Notes: generated from the sequence alone by a model not told the origin. 64,000 nt of DNA from Kistimonas sp964291485 (GCA_964291485.2 OZ220224.1:3906001-3970000); one strand, 5' to 3'. Counted from the first letter of the stretch, positions 8,663 through 18,576 are shown. Translations and numbers: made by a program.

Positions 8663-9475
8663 ATGACTAAAACCTTTACCGCCCTGATAGCCGGCATTGC
8701 ATTATGCCTGTCAATGTCTGACATGAGTGTTGCAAATAATGCCCCACATGCATTCCACAACAGCCACCACCATCCCATCATCACCTGTAACCAATTAATA
8801 GAACTGCTGTTTCTGGATGATCTATGGCCCCAGATTGTGGCCGAAAGAAACCTGGAGGCCATGGGCGACTTCTATGATGAGTATTCCATACTGGCTGAGT
8901 TCCCATATGACGACAGTAAGAATCTCGTTGGTGTCGAAGCCATTGCCGGTATGTTTGACAATGGACCCTTCAGCCTGCCCGGCGAGCTCTCTCTGAGTAC
9001 ACGCCCTTTTGCCAGAACTGCCTATAAGGATACCGGCCTTATTATCAAGCAGTGGACCATGGTCAATACTTCAGGCTCTTTCCAAGGTATTGCCGTCAAA
9101 CTACTGAACTATACAAACCACTGGAACCGGCTGATTGACCTCGAAGCCGGTGGCCTGGTGAATCTTTCCGATTTCGTTAACACAGACCAGACCATGGATA
9201 ACACAGCGTTCGATCATCTCGCTGACCACCTGTTATCCTCCATGGAAGGTGCCAGGGTGATCAACCTCGATAACGAGGATGAAGCCGTCACCTATCCAGA
9301 TTCAGCATTAACGGTGACTACGCTTACCGCTATCCCAAACCAAAATCATGGTTTGCTGATTGCCAAAATTAGCGATGCCGACAATGAATACCTGACCTTC
9401 AACGCCGTAGAAAAAACGGAAAACGGTTGGCAGGTTGTTATTCAGGCAAGAACAACTCTGACCACTAACGAATAA
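8663..9475 (+). CDS. Secreted protein of unknown function, possible NTF2/SnoaL-like fold
   Basis: A 270-residue protein starting at the ATG at 8663, which has a GGAG site, rather than at the TTG 27 bases earlier. A signal peptide (MTKTFTALIAGIALCLSMSD, cleavage near VANN) is clear, so it is exported. A histidine-rich stretch follows (HAFHNSHHHP). The segment FYDEYSILAEFPYDDSKNLVGVEAIAGMF resembles the substrate-pocket region of NTF2/SnoaL-like proteins, but I would not name a family on that alone. It stands as a single gene between divergent rpe and a shared terminator with djlA. Confidence 0.6.
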   Translation: MTKTFTALIAGIALCLSMSDMSVANNAPHAFHNSHHHPIITCNQLIELLFLDDLWPQIVAERNLEAMGDFYDEYSILAEFPYDDSKNLVGVEAIAGMFDNGPFSLPGELSLSTRPFARTAYKDTGLIIKQWTMVNTSGSFQGIAVKLLNYTNHWNRLIDLEAGGLVNLSDFVNTDQTMDNTAFDHLADHLLSSMEGARVINLDNEDEAVTYPDSALTVTTLTAIPNQNHGLLIAKISDADNEYLTFNAVEKTENGWQVVIQARTTLTTNE

Positions 9476-9485
9476 GCTGACTCAT

Positions 9486-9525
9486 AAAAAAGGGCGCAAA
9501 CCTGAACAGTTCTGCGCCCTTTTTT
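9486..9525. terminator. Bidirectional intrinsic terminator
   Basis: A strong G+C-rich stem (GGGCGCA / TGCGCCC) is flanked by A6 on one side and T6 on the other. It lies between two convergent genes, the secreted protein and djlA, and can serve both strands. Confidence 0.9.
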
Positions 9526-9537
9526 ATCCAACAAACT

Positions 9538-10374
9538 TTACTTTCTTTTTCGTTCTTCCTGAATCAGATCGTAGGCCGCCTGAATTTCCTGTGTCTTTTT
9601 CTTTGCCATTTCCATCATTTCTTCAGGTAAACCCTTGGCCACCAGCTTGTCAGGATGGTGCTCGCTCATCAGTTTCCGGTAAGCCCGTTTGACGTCTTTA
9701 TCCGAGGCATCGGGCGACACCCCGAGAGTGGCGTAGGCCTCTTTCAGTTTGCTGCGATTATCAACCGGCTGCCGATAACCATAGTTACCTTGCTGCTGGT
9801 AACCGCCACCACCGTTATAACGGCTATAGAATGCGCGCTGAGCCTGGAAACGCTGATGCAGAATTTCGAACGTGAACCGGTTAATTCCAAGGTATTCACA
9901 GGCTTCGTGCAGCACCTGCATTTCCGCCTGGCTTAACTGTCCGTCCGCATAAGCTGCCTGGAGCTGAAGTTCCAGAAACATCTGAACCAGGCTGCCAGAA
10001 CCGGCTGCACGGCGAAACTCCAGTAGCACACCACGAATATCACACCCGGGGCTTTTACCCTGATTAAACAGATCAATGGCCTGCTGACGCTGGTCGGGCG
10101 AGAGGCGCATCTCATTCATCAGGGTCGTAGCGACCTGAATCTCTTCCTCATTGACCCGCCCATCGGCCTTGGCCAGCTTACCCATAACCAGGAACGTGGC
10201 CCGGAAAAACGCGGTTTGCGTCTGGCGTCGGCGCTCACTGCTCTGACCCGCCCCATAAACAATCCTGGGCTGCTGGCTGGAAATCCACGCGGCAATCAAG
10301 GCACCAATCACCGCGCCAAACGGACCGCCAAAGACAAACCCCAGAAATGCAAATAATAAAATCCTGAACCACAT
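9538..10374 (-). CDS. djlA: DnaJ-like membrane-anchored co-chaperone
   Basis: A 278-residue DjlA. A glycine-rich N-terminal helix (about 4-32, FAFLGFVFGGPFGAVIGALI) anchors it in the inner membrane, a TerB-like domain follows (MGKLAKADGRVNEEEIQ; AYADGQLSQAEMQV), and a C-terminal J domain carries the HPD motif in SEHHPDKL that stimulates DnaK. A tyrosine/glycine-rich linker (YNGGGGYQQQGNYGYR) connects them. It is the last gene of the amgK-murU-djlA run, three bases after murU, an arrangement also known from other gammaproteobacteria. Confidence 0.94.
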   Translation of the reverse strand: MWFRILLFAFLGFVFGGPFGAVIGALIAAWISSQQPRIVYGAGQSSERRRQTQTAFFRATFLVMGKLAKADGRVNEEEIQVATTLMNEMRLSPDQRQQAIDLFNQGKSPGCDIRGVLLEFRRAAGSGSLVQMFLELQLQAAYADGQLSQAEMQVLHEACEYLGINRFTFEILHQRFQAQRAFYSRYNGGGGYQQQGNYGYRQPVDNRSKLKEAYATLGVSPDASDKDVKRAYRKLMSEHHPDKLVAKGLPEEMMEMAKKKTQEIQAAYDLIQEERKRK

Positions 10375-10377
10375 GTT

Positions 10378-11097
10378 TTACTCACTGGCCGGTATGCGCC
10401 CGGCATTCAAATCCTGATCCAGCTGCTGCAGACGCTCAGGCGTCCCGACATCCAGCCAGTAACCGGTAAAGTGTTCGCCGGTTACCCGCCCCTCAGCCGC
10501 AGCCTTCCGCAGCAACGGCGCCAGGGGAAAACGGCCCGGCTGACAGTCCCTGAACAGTTCAGGGGAAAGCAGGCTAATACCGCTGTACGTCAATGTTCTG
10601 TTTTCGGCCGGTGCCGGTACCTGCACCTTGCCGTCACGCAGACAAAAATCACCCTCCGGACGATGTTCCGGGTTATCCACCAGCACAAGGTGAGCCAGAC
10701 TATTTATGGGCATCTGCAGAGATTTAAAGGAAAGACGGGTAAACACATCGCCATTGACCAGTAGAAAGGGCTGATCCCCCAGCAGCGGTAACGCCTTGAA
10801 CAAACCTCCGCCAGTCTCCAACGGCTCGTCCTCACGAGACCAGTCGATATGCAGCCCCCAGCGTTCACCTCTGCCCAGCGCCGCTTCCAGCTTGTGCCCC
10901 AACCAGGCATGATTGATGACAATATCACTGAACCCTTCACGGGCCAGCCGCGCCAGATGGTGTTCGATCAATGGCTTACCGCCGGCCTCCAGTAAAGGCT
11001 TGGGGGTTTCCAGTGTCAGGGGACGCATCCGCTCGCCAAACCCGGCGGCCAGGATCATCGCTTTCATCGGTACTGCTGACGATTCGTTGTCTGACAT
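10378..11097 (-). CDS. murU: N-acetylmuramate alpha-1-phosphate uridylyltransferase
   Basis: A 239-residue nucleotidyltransferase that makes UDP-MurNAc from MurNAc 1-phosphate in the peptidoglycan recycling bypass first described in Pseudomonas. The nucleotide-binding motif is LAAGFGERMRPLT, with the sugar-phosphate site in PKPLLEAGGKPLIEH and metal ligand in VNGDVF. The catalytic partner AmgK is encoded eight bases upstream, which favours MurU over a generic glucose-1-phosphate transferase. The start at 11097 overlaps an AGGA-like site; a second ATG ten codons later has none. Confidence 0.9.
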   Translation of the reverse strand: MSDNESSAVPMKAMILAAGFGERMRPLTLETPKPLLEAGGKPLIEHHLARLAREGFSDIVINHAWLGHKLEAALGRGERWGLHIDWSREDEPLETGGGLFKALPLLGDQPFLLVNGDVFTRLSFKSLQMPINSLAHLVLVDNPEHRPEGDFCLRDGKVQVPAPAENRTLTYSGISLLSPELFRDCQPGRFPLAPLLRKAAAEGRVTGEHFTGYWLDVGTPERLQQLDQDLNAGRIPASE

Positions 11098-11105
11098 CCT
11101 GTTAC

Positions 11106-12170
11106 TTACTCATCGGTTAACCGGTAATCCTGCCACCATGCCTGCTGTGCCAGTCGAGGCTGAACCTCGCTGCGCAGCCAATCTGCCTGCCCGCCAAGCG
11201 CCGGATAGTGATCACACACCCACAGCAGGTAGGCAAAGACCCGGGGTACATCCTGCAGGTAATCGGGCTTGCCATCTCGCAGCCAGAGCCGGGCAAAAAT
11301 CCCCAGCACCTTGATATGTCGCTGGGCGCCGATCCAGTCAAACCAGCGTCTTACCGTGGCGGCATCATGCCCGGACAATACGTCTGAACGCCCCCGAAAA
11401 TCCTCCAGCCACTGGTAGACCTGTGCCTGCGGCCAGTCAATGTAACAGTCACGCAGCAACGATGCCAGATCATAGGTGGCAGGCCCCAACACCGCCCCCT
11501 GGAAATCAATGATGCCCAACCCTTCCGGCAGGACCATCAGGTTACGGGAATGATAATCCCGGTGAACCGGTACCTGGGGCTGTTCCAGTGCAGAAGCGGT
11601 CAGGTGCCCAGACAAAGCATCCAGCAGCGCCTTCTCTGCCGGCCCGATTGTCATTCCTAATAACTGTTTGAGGCACCATTCCGGAAAGAGTTCCATTTCC
11701 CGCTGCAGCATGGCCGCATCATACGCCGGCAGGGGGTATTCGTCGGGAATCCGAGTCTGCTGCAGCAGGCGAAGATCCGCCAGCGCTTTGTCGTAAAAAT
11801 GACTAACGGTCTTGTCATCCAGCGAGAACTGGAGCACATCGTTGCCAAAATCCTCCAGCAACATATAACCACGGCCATAATCGACAGAAAGCACCCCCGG
11901 TGTACGCAGCCCCTGGCGCTGCCAGCTATTGGCGATGGCAACAAAAGGACGACAATCCTCATGCTCGGGCGGCGCATCGACCGCAATCCAGGTTTTCGCG
12001 TCAGACATCTGGGCCGGTTCCTCACTATGCGCCCGGAAATAGCGCCGATAACTGGCGTCGCCGGAAACCGCTTCCAGATTTTTCTGTATGGGATGGCCGG
12101 CCACCTGGTTCAGTTCATCCGCACACCAGCGGCTCAGTTCCAGAAGACGGTTATCGGTCTGACGGGGCAT
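11106..12170 (-). CDS. amgK: N-acetylmuramate/N-acetylglucosamine kinase
   Basis: Anomeric sugar kinase of the aminoglycoside phosphotransferase fold; it phosphorylates MurNAc or GlcNAc at C1 and feeds MurU, bypassing de novo UDP-MurNAc synthesis and hence fosfomycin sensitivity. I start it at the ATG at 12168-12170, which has AGGA seven bases upstream (354 residues), instead of a TTG 42 bases earlier. The catalytic loop reads VHRDYHSRNLMV and the metal site IIDFQGAVLGP. It is divergent from the lptD side, the usual place, although an F-box gene now separates them. Confidence 0.92.
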   Translation of the reverse strand: MPRQTDNRLLELSRWCADELNQVAGHPIQKNLEAVSGDASYRRYFRAHSEEPAQMSDAKTWIAVDAPPEHEDCRPFVAIANSWQRQGLRTPGVLSVDYGRGYMLLEDFGNDVLQFSLDDKTVSHFYDKALADLRLLQQTRIPDEYPLPAYDAAMLQREMELFPEWCLKQLLGMTIGPAEKALLDALSGHLTASALEQPQVPVHRDYHSRNLMVLPEGLGIIDFQGAVLGPATYDLASLLRDCYIDWPQAQVYQWLEDFRGRSDVLSGHDAATVRRWFDWIGAQRHIKVLGIFARLWLRDGKPDYLQDVPRVFAYLLWVCDHYPALGGQADWLRSEVQPRLAQQAWWQDYRLTDE

Positions 12171-12509
12171 GATCGCATCCTGTCGGTCAGTCAGTGGGTC
12201 TTGATCTGGCAAACAAAAATGGGCCGGTCATTGCAGCCTGTTACATACGTAAACAACCGTAGTACAAGCTATCATGATACAGGCAGCGCCCTATGGTGTT
12301 TTATCCAGATGTGGCTAGCTTATATCACCCTCCACTGCTTGTTCCACAGACATTTCCTCGAAAAACTTCCAGCATACCGATTGCCCCTGTAAGGCAATAT
12401 CCAGCCGTTGGATTAAATCAAGGCAACGACTCCCCATCCGTGAACTTTTTATCATTTTGAGGATCAATGAACGGGTAAGTACATCAAAAAGGAACTTGGA
12501 GGTACCGTC
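12171..12509. other. Divergent intergenic region, amgK / F-box gene
   Basis: About 340 bases with no gene I can support. It must hold promoters for amgK-murU-djlA leftwards and the F-box gene rightwards. Only the GGAGG ribosome site before 12510 is clear. Confidence 0.4.
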
Positions 12510-14228
12510 ATGGCTTACTCCATTGGCAGCACACCCCCTATGCCTTGCAGGGAAAATATTACAACAAAACCATCATCAGCTGACCCAACACAAGGTGACG
12601 AATCAGACCCGTTGACAATAGCGGGGAGAAATATATTCAATGCAGAAGAGGCATGTCATTGGGAAATACTTAATGATGATTGTTTGTTAGAAATATTCAT
12701 GCGATTACCAACTAAAGACCTGCTAAGTTGTTTAAAATTAAATCGGCGATGTCGTGCTCTAATCAAGGAAAACCCTATACTGAAAGGCACAGGCTTTTAT
12801 AACGCTTTACGTTCCCCACCCTCCCTCAAAGCTTTCTCAAAGGACAAATATGAAAAAACTCAGCGAACGAGACTAAAAGCGCTCAGGCCAGAAGATGATA
12901 AGCAAATGAAACAAATTCTGGACTCTCTCGCCCCCCTGAAAAGCACTTCACAATTCCCAAAAGCGCTCTTTTATAGAATATCCAAGACATTACAAGCAAC
13001 ACCTACTTTGACTCTTCAGAAGACAGGCTCCTTATCCGACGAGACATCCACGAATGACAGGCTACAAGGCAACCATTGCTTCCATCCCGATGGGAGCCTG
13101 TTTGTAGCAGCCACAACAACGACACACCAAAAGGCAGCCCGGCTGTTTTTATTCGATGAAAATGGCAAGCCCTGCTGCAAGGGTCAGATTTCCCATAATA
13201 ATAATGAGGTAACCTCCGTTTGCCTCAGCCACAGTGGCCGCATGATACTGACGACAGCCTCAACGGATTGTACTGCCCGGCTAACGCTTATTGACGCCCG
13301 ATATCAATTACCCCAAATAGGCGAGATCATTCATGGCGACATTGTGAATACAGCCTGTTTCAGCCCTAATGACAAAATGATCCTGACGGCTTCAAACGAC
13401 CACACTGCAAAAATTACATCCATAGAGAAAGAATACAGCCTGATCAGGCTGCTTCAGCTGATTACTCATACAAGCCCCGTTACTGATGCCAAATTCAGCC
13501 CAAATGGCCAAATAGTCCTGACGAGCACAAGCAATCAACATGTCTGGCTCAGTGCCCTCAACTACAGGAATCATACAGAGCCTGACATGAAACAACTGCG
13601 AGGATTTTGCCCCCCTCCGAACAACCTGAATTTAGCCACTTTCAGCTTCGACAGCCGAAGAATCCTGACCAGAGAGCAAGATAACCATTTCCTCACGATT
13701 ACCAACGGAGAGGGAAAGGTATTGAATCAAAAAGGCTCGTTTCAGGTTATATCGACGAAGGTTTCCAACGCCATATTCAGCCCTGATGCAAGCTTCATCC
13801 TGATTGGCACAACAGGAAAGATATTGATCATACGCACCTGCGATGTGGAAAATGAACATCTGTCACTGCCCACTTATCACGCCGATTTGGTTAATGCAGC
13901 GGTTCCCATAAAAAGCATTTCTACTGGTAGCGCTCATGTCAAAACTATCAATTTCAGTCCCGATGAAAGCACGTTCCTGGTTTCCACCACTGGTAAAACG
14001 TATCTTGGGCATATAAATCATGCGGGTAACCCGGAGATCAGACCGATTAACAATCCCTATACATTCGCAGCCATGTCACAGATTACTTTCAGTCCCGATA
14101 TGCATCTTATCCTTGAAACCTCAATCCGTGATTTCAGTTTTTACAGACTGGTTGCAAAGTTCTCCCCCCGCCTTGCTGATTCACACACGCCCGGGAGCCC
14201 TTCTACTAGAATCCTGACTGTCAGTTAA
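12510..14228 (+). CDS. F-box protein with WD40-like beta-propeller repeats, candidate host-directed effector
   Basis: A 572-residue protein with a GGAGG site seven bases before its ATG. After a disordered leader, residues about 51-92 match the F-box, the Skp1-binding module of eukaryotic SCF ubiquitin ligases: WEILNDDCLLEIFMRLPTK then DLLSCLKLNRRCRALIKEN. Residues about 185-560 hold at least six repeats with the pattern xFSPDxxxIL(T) (ACFSPNDKMILTASNDHTAK, AKFSPNGQIVLTSTS, AIFSPDASFILIGTTG, INFSPDESTFLVSTTG, ITFSPDMHLIL), as in WD40 propellers that recruit substrates. F-box plus propeller is the layout of eukaryotic Fbw proteins. The gene is more AT-rich than lptD and interrupts the amgK/lptD junction. 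No Sec signal is seen. Effector status is inferred. Confidence 0.85.
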   Translation: MAYSIGSTPPMPCRENITTKPSSADPTQGDESDPLTIAGRNIFNAEEACHWEILNDDCLLEIFMRLPTKDLLSCLKLNRRCRALIKENPILKGTGFYNALRSPPSLKAFSKDKYEKTQRTRLKALRPEDDKQMKQILDSLAPLKSTSQFPKALFYRISKTLQATPTLTLQKTGSLSDETSTNDRLQGNHCFHPDGSLFVAATTTTHQKAARLFLFDENGKPCCKGQISHNNNEVTSVCLSHSGRMILTTASTDCTARLTLIDARYQLPQIGEIIHGDIVNTACFSPNDKMILTASNDHTAKITSIEKEYSLIRLLQLITHTSPVTDAKFSPNGQIVLTSTSNQHVWLSALNYRNHTEPDMKQLRGFCPPPNNLNLATFSFDSRRILTREQDNHFLTITNGEGKVLNQKGSFQVISTKVSNAIFSPDASFILIGTTGKILIIRTCDVENEHLSLPTYHADLVNAAVPIKSISTGSAHVKTINFSPDESTFLVSTTGKTYLGHINHAGNPEIRPINNPYTFAAMSQITFSPDMHLILETSIRDFSFYRLVAKFSPRLADSHTPGSPSTRILTVS

Positions 14229-14390
14229 TACACAACACGTACTACGGTTGCTTGTACCTGTCTCTGATCCGGTATTGTGGCTGACAATTGACAGTCAATA
14301 CTGGTTCTCAGCTACCGGAATGCTTTATCATGCAGGCCTTTCAGAGTACAGGCATGTCAACGCCGACAGGATGGCCGGACTGATTACCCA

Positions 14391-17255
14391 ATGGCAAATA
14401 CACTTTTTACGTTAAAAAACAGGCTACCACTGGTCATCACCACCGGACTTCTGGCTGGCCAACCGATTATTCCCCTGTATGCCGCCCAGCCGGACGGCCT
14501 GCCGGTCAATATTCAATGGAATTGCAGTACCAGCAGTGACGGCGGCTGGCTGTGTGATCAGGGTGCCCGTAATATCGGGCCGCTGAAACCTGCGCCGCGG
14601 ATGCCAATCACACCGGCGCGCCAGAATCGTCTGGCAACCTCCGTCACCGTCGAAACTGAAACGGTCACCACCGTTGAGAAACTGCCTGAAACAGCAGTTG
14701 CCACCGGTATTGCAACAACTGCCGCAACCGCCACGACCGTTGCCAGTGTGCCGCCAGCAGTCATGAAGACACTGGACTGGGTGTCCCTGACAGAACTGCC
14801 GATCGATCGTCAATCTGATCGCAACGCATTACTGTGTGAAGGCGGCTACCTTGAGCCCGAACGCCCCGGTATGGATTATGTCGGTGACCCGGCTGATGCA
14901 CCGATACTCGCCGCAGCCGATGCCAGCACCTACCTGGAAGAAGGTTTCGGCACTCTGAGTGGTAACGTGGTGATCAACCAGGGCTATCGCCAGATTGAGA
15001 GTGATGTTGCCAAGCTGAACCGCAACGAAAACATTGCGGACTTTGAAGGCAACGTCGTGATCCGCGAACCCAACCTGCTGATGACCGGCGATGACGCCAC
15101 CGTCAACATGACCAGTGGTCGCGCGGAAATCAGTGATGCCCAGTACGTGTTCCACCAGGAGCGTATCCGCGGCCAGGCCAGTAAGATTGTCCGCCGTGAG
15201 AATGGCGTCATTGATATGGATGACGCCAGCTATACCACCTGTCCACCGGAAGGCTGCGTGTGGGAACTGAAAGGCCAGGAAGTGGAGCTCAATCCATTAA
15301 CTGGCTTCGGCACCGCGAAGAACGCCACGGTTCGCATCCAGGATGTACCGGTGTTCTACACCCCGTACATCTATTTCCCCATTGATGACCGCCGTCAAAC
15401 GGGGCTGCTCTACCCCACTATTGGCTTTGGCGACAGCGATATCGGGTTTGACTACACCCAGCCCTGGTACTGGAACATCGCTCCCAACTACGATGCCACC
15501 ATCACGCCGCGTTACATGAGCAAGCGGGGACTGATGCTGGAAAATGAATTCCGTTATATGACGGAAGATGTCAAGGGCGAGATCGGTGGTGCATTCCTGT
15601 CCAAGGATCAGCTGAAGGACGAGAACCGCAACTACGATGAGAACCGCTGGCTGATCAACTGGCAACATGAACAGCAGTTGACCACCAACTGGGATTACAA
15701 GATTGATTTTGCCAATGCCAGTGACAAGGACTTCCTCAGCGATTTTGGCACCGGTCTGAAACTCGGTAGCCAGAACCCGTTGAATCAGCAGATTACCTCC
15801 ACCTACTATGGCGGTGGCGACAGCGCACACCAATGGCGGTTTACAGCGAACTTTGAAAAGCTGAAAAACATGTCCATTGATTCCGACGATCCCTATAACA
15901 AGGAACCCCAACTGACATTGCTGGGTGACTGGGACATGGGGGCGGGTTTCGGGTTCAACTACCTGGTCGACTACACAGAGTTTGATAGGGATAAAGAGTG
16001 GAACTATCTCTACAAAGAAAAAAATACACCTTTCGACCAGAAATACGACATTGAGCGTCCTGTTTATGGTGACGGTTACGGCATCAACAATGCGGTTGGA
16101 CAACGGCTCTATCTGCAGTCAGGCGTTAAATATCGCATTGATCGAACCTATGGTTTCATAGAGCCCAGCGTAGGTTATACCTATGTCGGCTATGATCTTG
16201 ACCGTCTGGACTTGCAGGAAGTCCAGAATCAAATGCAAGACTCCAGTCTGACTAAGAACGATATTACATCGCCTTCTACAGCTGCCCCCTATTACGCCAT
16301 TGATAGTGGGTTATTCTTCGATCGCCAGGCATCATTTGGCGATATGAAATTCACTCAAACGCTGGAGCCTCGCGCAAAGTACCTGTACGTACCTTACCGC
16401 AGCCAGCAAAGTCTCAACCCCGACTTTGACAGCACCGACCTGTCCTTCAATTACGACAGCCTATGGCGCAATAGCCGGTTTAGTGGGTATGACCGCATTG
16501 GCGACACCAACCAGCTGGCACTGGGCGTCACCAGCCGATTCCTTGAAGAGGATGGCTATGAACGCTTTAGATTTGGTATTGGCCAGATTTTCTATTTCCA
16601 GGATCGTAAAGTTTCACTGGATCCGCGTTTGAACGCCGATTACTGGGATCCCAACGCCAACCCCGACAACAACATCGACGAAGAATACCGGCGTCAGCTG
16701 GAGGATAACAAAGCCTCTACGTCTCCGCTGGCCACCCAGCTTGTCTGGAACATTCGTCGCGACCTGATGTTGCGTCAGGACTGGATGTTTAATACCAACC
16801 GTGGCCACATTGATGAATATGCCTTAGGCGTCCACTATCTGCCAAAAGCCAATCATGCGCTGAATTTCCGTTATCGCTACCGGGATCAGGTTGAACGGGC
16901 AGAGAAAAAAGATGATGGCAACAACACCGGCCGCTACGTCAACGGCAACCTGGAAGAAGTCGATGCATCCTTCCTGATGCCGCTGACCACCAACTGGAAT
17001 ACCGTGGGACGCTGGACGTACGACATCACCAACTCCCGCAACATGGAGCGCTCACTCGGTGTTGAGCATGACAGCTGCTGTTACAAGGTTCAGGTTCTGT
17101 ACCGTAACTGGATTGATCCTTACGAGGACATCGATACGGCCAGTTCCAAGCATGGCGTCTTCGTCCAGTTTGTTCTGAAGGGACTCGGCAGCCTGACCGG
17201 CACCAAGGTCGAGAGCTTCCTGCAGGATATCGACGGTTACCGTCCAGAGGAATAA
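14391..17255 (+). CDS. lptD: LPS-assembly outer membrane protein LptD
   Basis: A 954-residue outer membrane beta-barrel that, with LptE, inserts lipopolysaccharide into the outer leaflet. It has a signal peptide (residues about 1-32, ending YAA), a Thr/Val-rich linker, an OstA/jellyroll domain at about 190-300 (GTLSGNVVINQGYRQIESD) and a C-terminal barrel. Cysteines in WNCSTSSDGGWLC near the N-terminus and the CC pair in HDSCCYKV near the C-terminus are those that form the LptD disulfides. The Thr/Val-rich linker makes it longer than the roughly 780 residues of E. coli. It heads the lptD-surA-pdxA-rsmA-apaG-apaH run. Confidence 0.96.
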   Translation: MANTLFTLKNRLPLVITTGLLAGQPIIPLYAAQPDGLPVNIQWNCSTSSDGGWLCDQGARNIGPLKPAPRMPITPARQNRLATSVTVETETVTTVEKLPETAVATGIATTAATATTVASVPPAVMKTLDWVSLTELPIDRQSDRNALLCEGGYLEPERPGMDYVGDPADAPILAAADASTYLEEGFGTLSGNVVINQGYRQIESDVAKLNRNENIADFEGNVVIREPNLLMTGDDATVNMTSGRAEISDAQYVFHQERIRGQASKIVRRENGVIDMDDASYTTCPPEGCVWELKGQEVELNPLTGFGTAKNATVRIQDVPVFYTPYIYFPIDDRRQTGLLYPTIGFGDSDIGFDYTQPWYWNIAPNYDATITPRYMSKRGLMLENEFRYMTEDVKGEIGGAFLSKDQLKDENRNYDENRWLINWQHEQQLTTNWDYKIDFANASDKDFLSDFGTGLKLGSQNPLNQQITSTYYGGGDSAHQWRFTANFEKLKNMSIDSDDPYNKEPQLTLLGDWDMGAGFGFNYLVDYTEFDRDKEWNYLYKEKNTPFDQKYDIERPVYGDGYGINNAVGQRLYLQSGVKYRIDRTYGFIEPSVGYTYVGYDLDRLDLQEVQNQMQDSSLTKNDITSPSTAAPYYAIDSGLFFDRQASFGDMKFTQTLEPRAKYLYVPYRSQQSLNPDFDSTDLSFNYDSLWRNSRFSGYDRIGDTNQLALGVTSRFLEEDGYERFRFGIGQIFYFQDRKVSLDPRLNADYWDPNANPDNNIDEEYRRQLEDNKASTSPLATQLVWNIRRDLMLRQDWMFNTNRGHIDEYALGVHYLPKANHALNFRYRYRDQVERAEKKDDGNNTGRYVNGNLEEVDASFLMPLTTNWNTVGRWTYDITNSRNMERSLGVEHDSCCYKVQVLYRNWIDPYEDIDTASSKHGVFVQFVLKGLGSLTGTKVESFLQDIDGYRPEE

Positions 17256-17256
17256 G

Positions 17257-18576
17257 TTGAAGAATTTATCAATGAGATTCATGAAAAACCGACTGTTAGG
17301 TGTACTCCTCCCGGCGGTGATGACCGCTCTGACCCTGGCCGGCTCACCGGCCATGGCCAAGGTTGTCCCGCTTGACCGCGTCGTTGCCGTGGTAGACAAC
17401 GATGTCATCATGGAAAGCGACCTCGAAACCCGTCTGAAAGCAGTTAAACGCCAGCTGCAGGAACGTAACACCGCCCTGCCACCGGAGCATGTGCTGAAAC
17501 AGCAGATCCTTGAACGGCTGGTGATTGAGAACCTGCAGCTTCAGATCGCTTCCCGAACCGGTATCCGTGTGGATGACTGGGCGCTGAACGACGCGATCCG
17601 CTCCATTGCCGAGCGCAACGGTATGACCATCGAACAGTTCCAGAAAGCACTGGAAGCGGATGGCCTGAGTTACCGGGAAGCCCGTAACGAAATCCGTCGG
17701 GAAATGCTGATCAACCGGGTGCGTCAGCGTCAGGTGCTGGAGCGTATCCAGGTGACCGACCGGGATATCGACAATTTCCTCAATTCCGAGGAAGGCAAGC
17801 AGCAGCTGGCTGTTGAATACCGTCTTGGCCATATCCTGGTGGCATTGCCAGAAGGCGCCAGCCCCAGTGAAATCCAAGTGGCCAACCGCAAGGCTGACGC
17901 AATTGTCGAGCAGCTGAAGAAAGGTGCGGACTTTTCCCAGGTGGCAGTCGCCCAATCACAGGGGCAGAAAGCCCTGGAAGGTGGCGACCTCGGCTGGCGC
18001 AAGGCTGACCAACTACCTTCCCTGTTCACTTCTGCGGTCAAAGATCTGCAGAAAGGCGATATTTCACAGCCGATCCGTAGCCCCAGCGGTTTCCACATCG
18101 TCAAACTACTCGACAAGCGTGGTGATGAAAAGCTGCTGCAGGAACAGTTCCATGTTCGTCATATCCTGATTCGCCCCAACGAAGTCCGCAGTGATTTCGA
18201 AGCCCAGGAAATGGCCAAAAACCTGTACAAGCGCCTTCAGGGCGGAGCCGATTTCGGTGAGCTGGCCCGTGCCTACTCCGACGATACCGGTACAGCACTC
18301 AATGGTGGCGACCTGAACTGGGTCAGCCCCAATGACATGGTACCGGCCTTCCGTGACCAGATGCTGAACGTGCCCCAGAACACCATTTCCATTCCGTTCC
18401 GCAGCCGCTTCGGCTGGCACATCCTCGAAGTGCTCGGCAAGCGCAAGGAAGATGTCAGCAACCGCGTACAGCGGGCCCGCATTCAGGAAATGCTGAGAAA
18501 CCGCAAATACGAAGAGGAATTGCAGGTCTGGCTCCGTGAGCTGCGTGACCAGGCTTACGTCGAAATCAAGCTGTGA
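17257..18576 (+). CDS. surA: Periplasmic chaperone and peptidyl-prolyl isomerase SurA
   Basis: Periplasmic chaperone (439 residues) that escorts outer membrane proteins, LptD among them, to the BAM complex. A signal peptide (LLGVLLPAVMTALTLAGSPAMA) precedes the N-terminal chaperone domain (VVAVVDNDVIMESDLETRL). Two parvulin domains follow, near residues 185-285 (YRLGHILVALPEG) and 295-395 (QFHVRHILIRPNE). The listed start is a TTG one base after the lptD stop with an AGAGGAA site; in-frame ATGs at 17272 and 17281 are alternatives. Confidence 0.95.
   Translation: MKNLSMRFMKNRLLGVLLPAVMTALTLAGSPAMAKVVPLDRVVAVVDNDVIMESDLETRLKAVKRQLQERNTALPPEHVLKQQILERLVIENLQLQIASRTGIRVDDWALNDAIRSIAERNGMTIEQFQKALEADGLSYREARNEIRREMLINRVRQRQVLERIQVTDRDIDNFLNSEEGKQQLAVEYRLGHILVALPEGASPSEIQVANRKADAIVEQLKKGADFSQVAVAQSQGQKALEGGDLGWRKADQLPSLFTSAVKDLQKGDISQPIRSPSGFHIVKLLDKRGDEKLLQEQFHVRHILIRPNEVRSDFEAQEMAKNLYKRLQGGADFGELARAYSDDTGTALNGGDLNWVSPNDMVPAFRDQMLNVPQNTISIPFRSRFGWHILEVLGKRKEDVSNRVQRARIQEMLRNRKYEEELQVWLRELRDQAYVEIKL

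Noticed and set aside
10378..11097. Glucose-1-phosphate thymidylyltransferase or GalU as an alternative to MurU
   Set aside because: The adjacent AmgK kinase and the length near 240 residues favour MurU.
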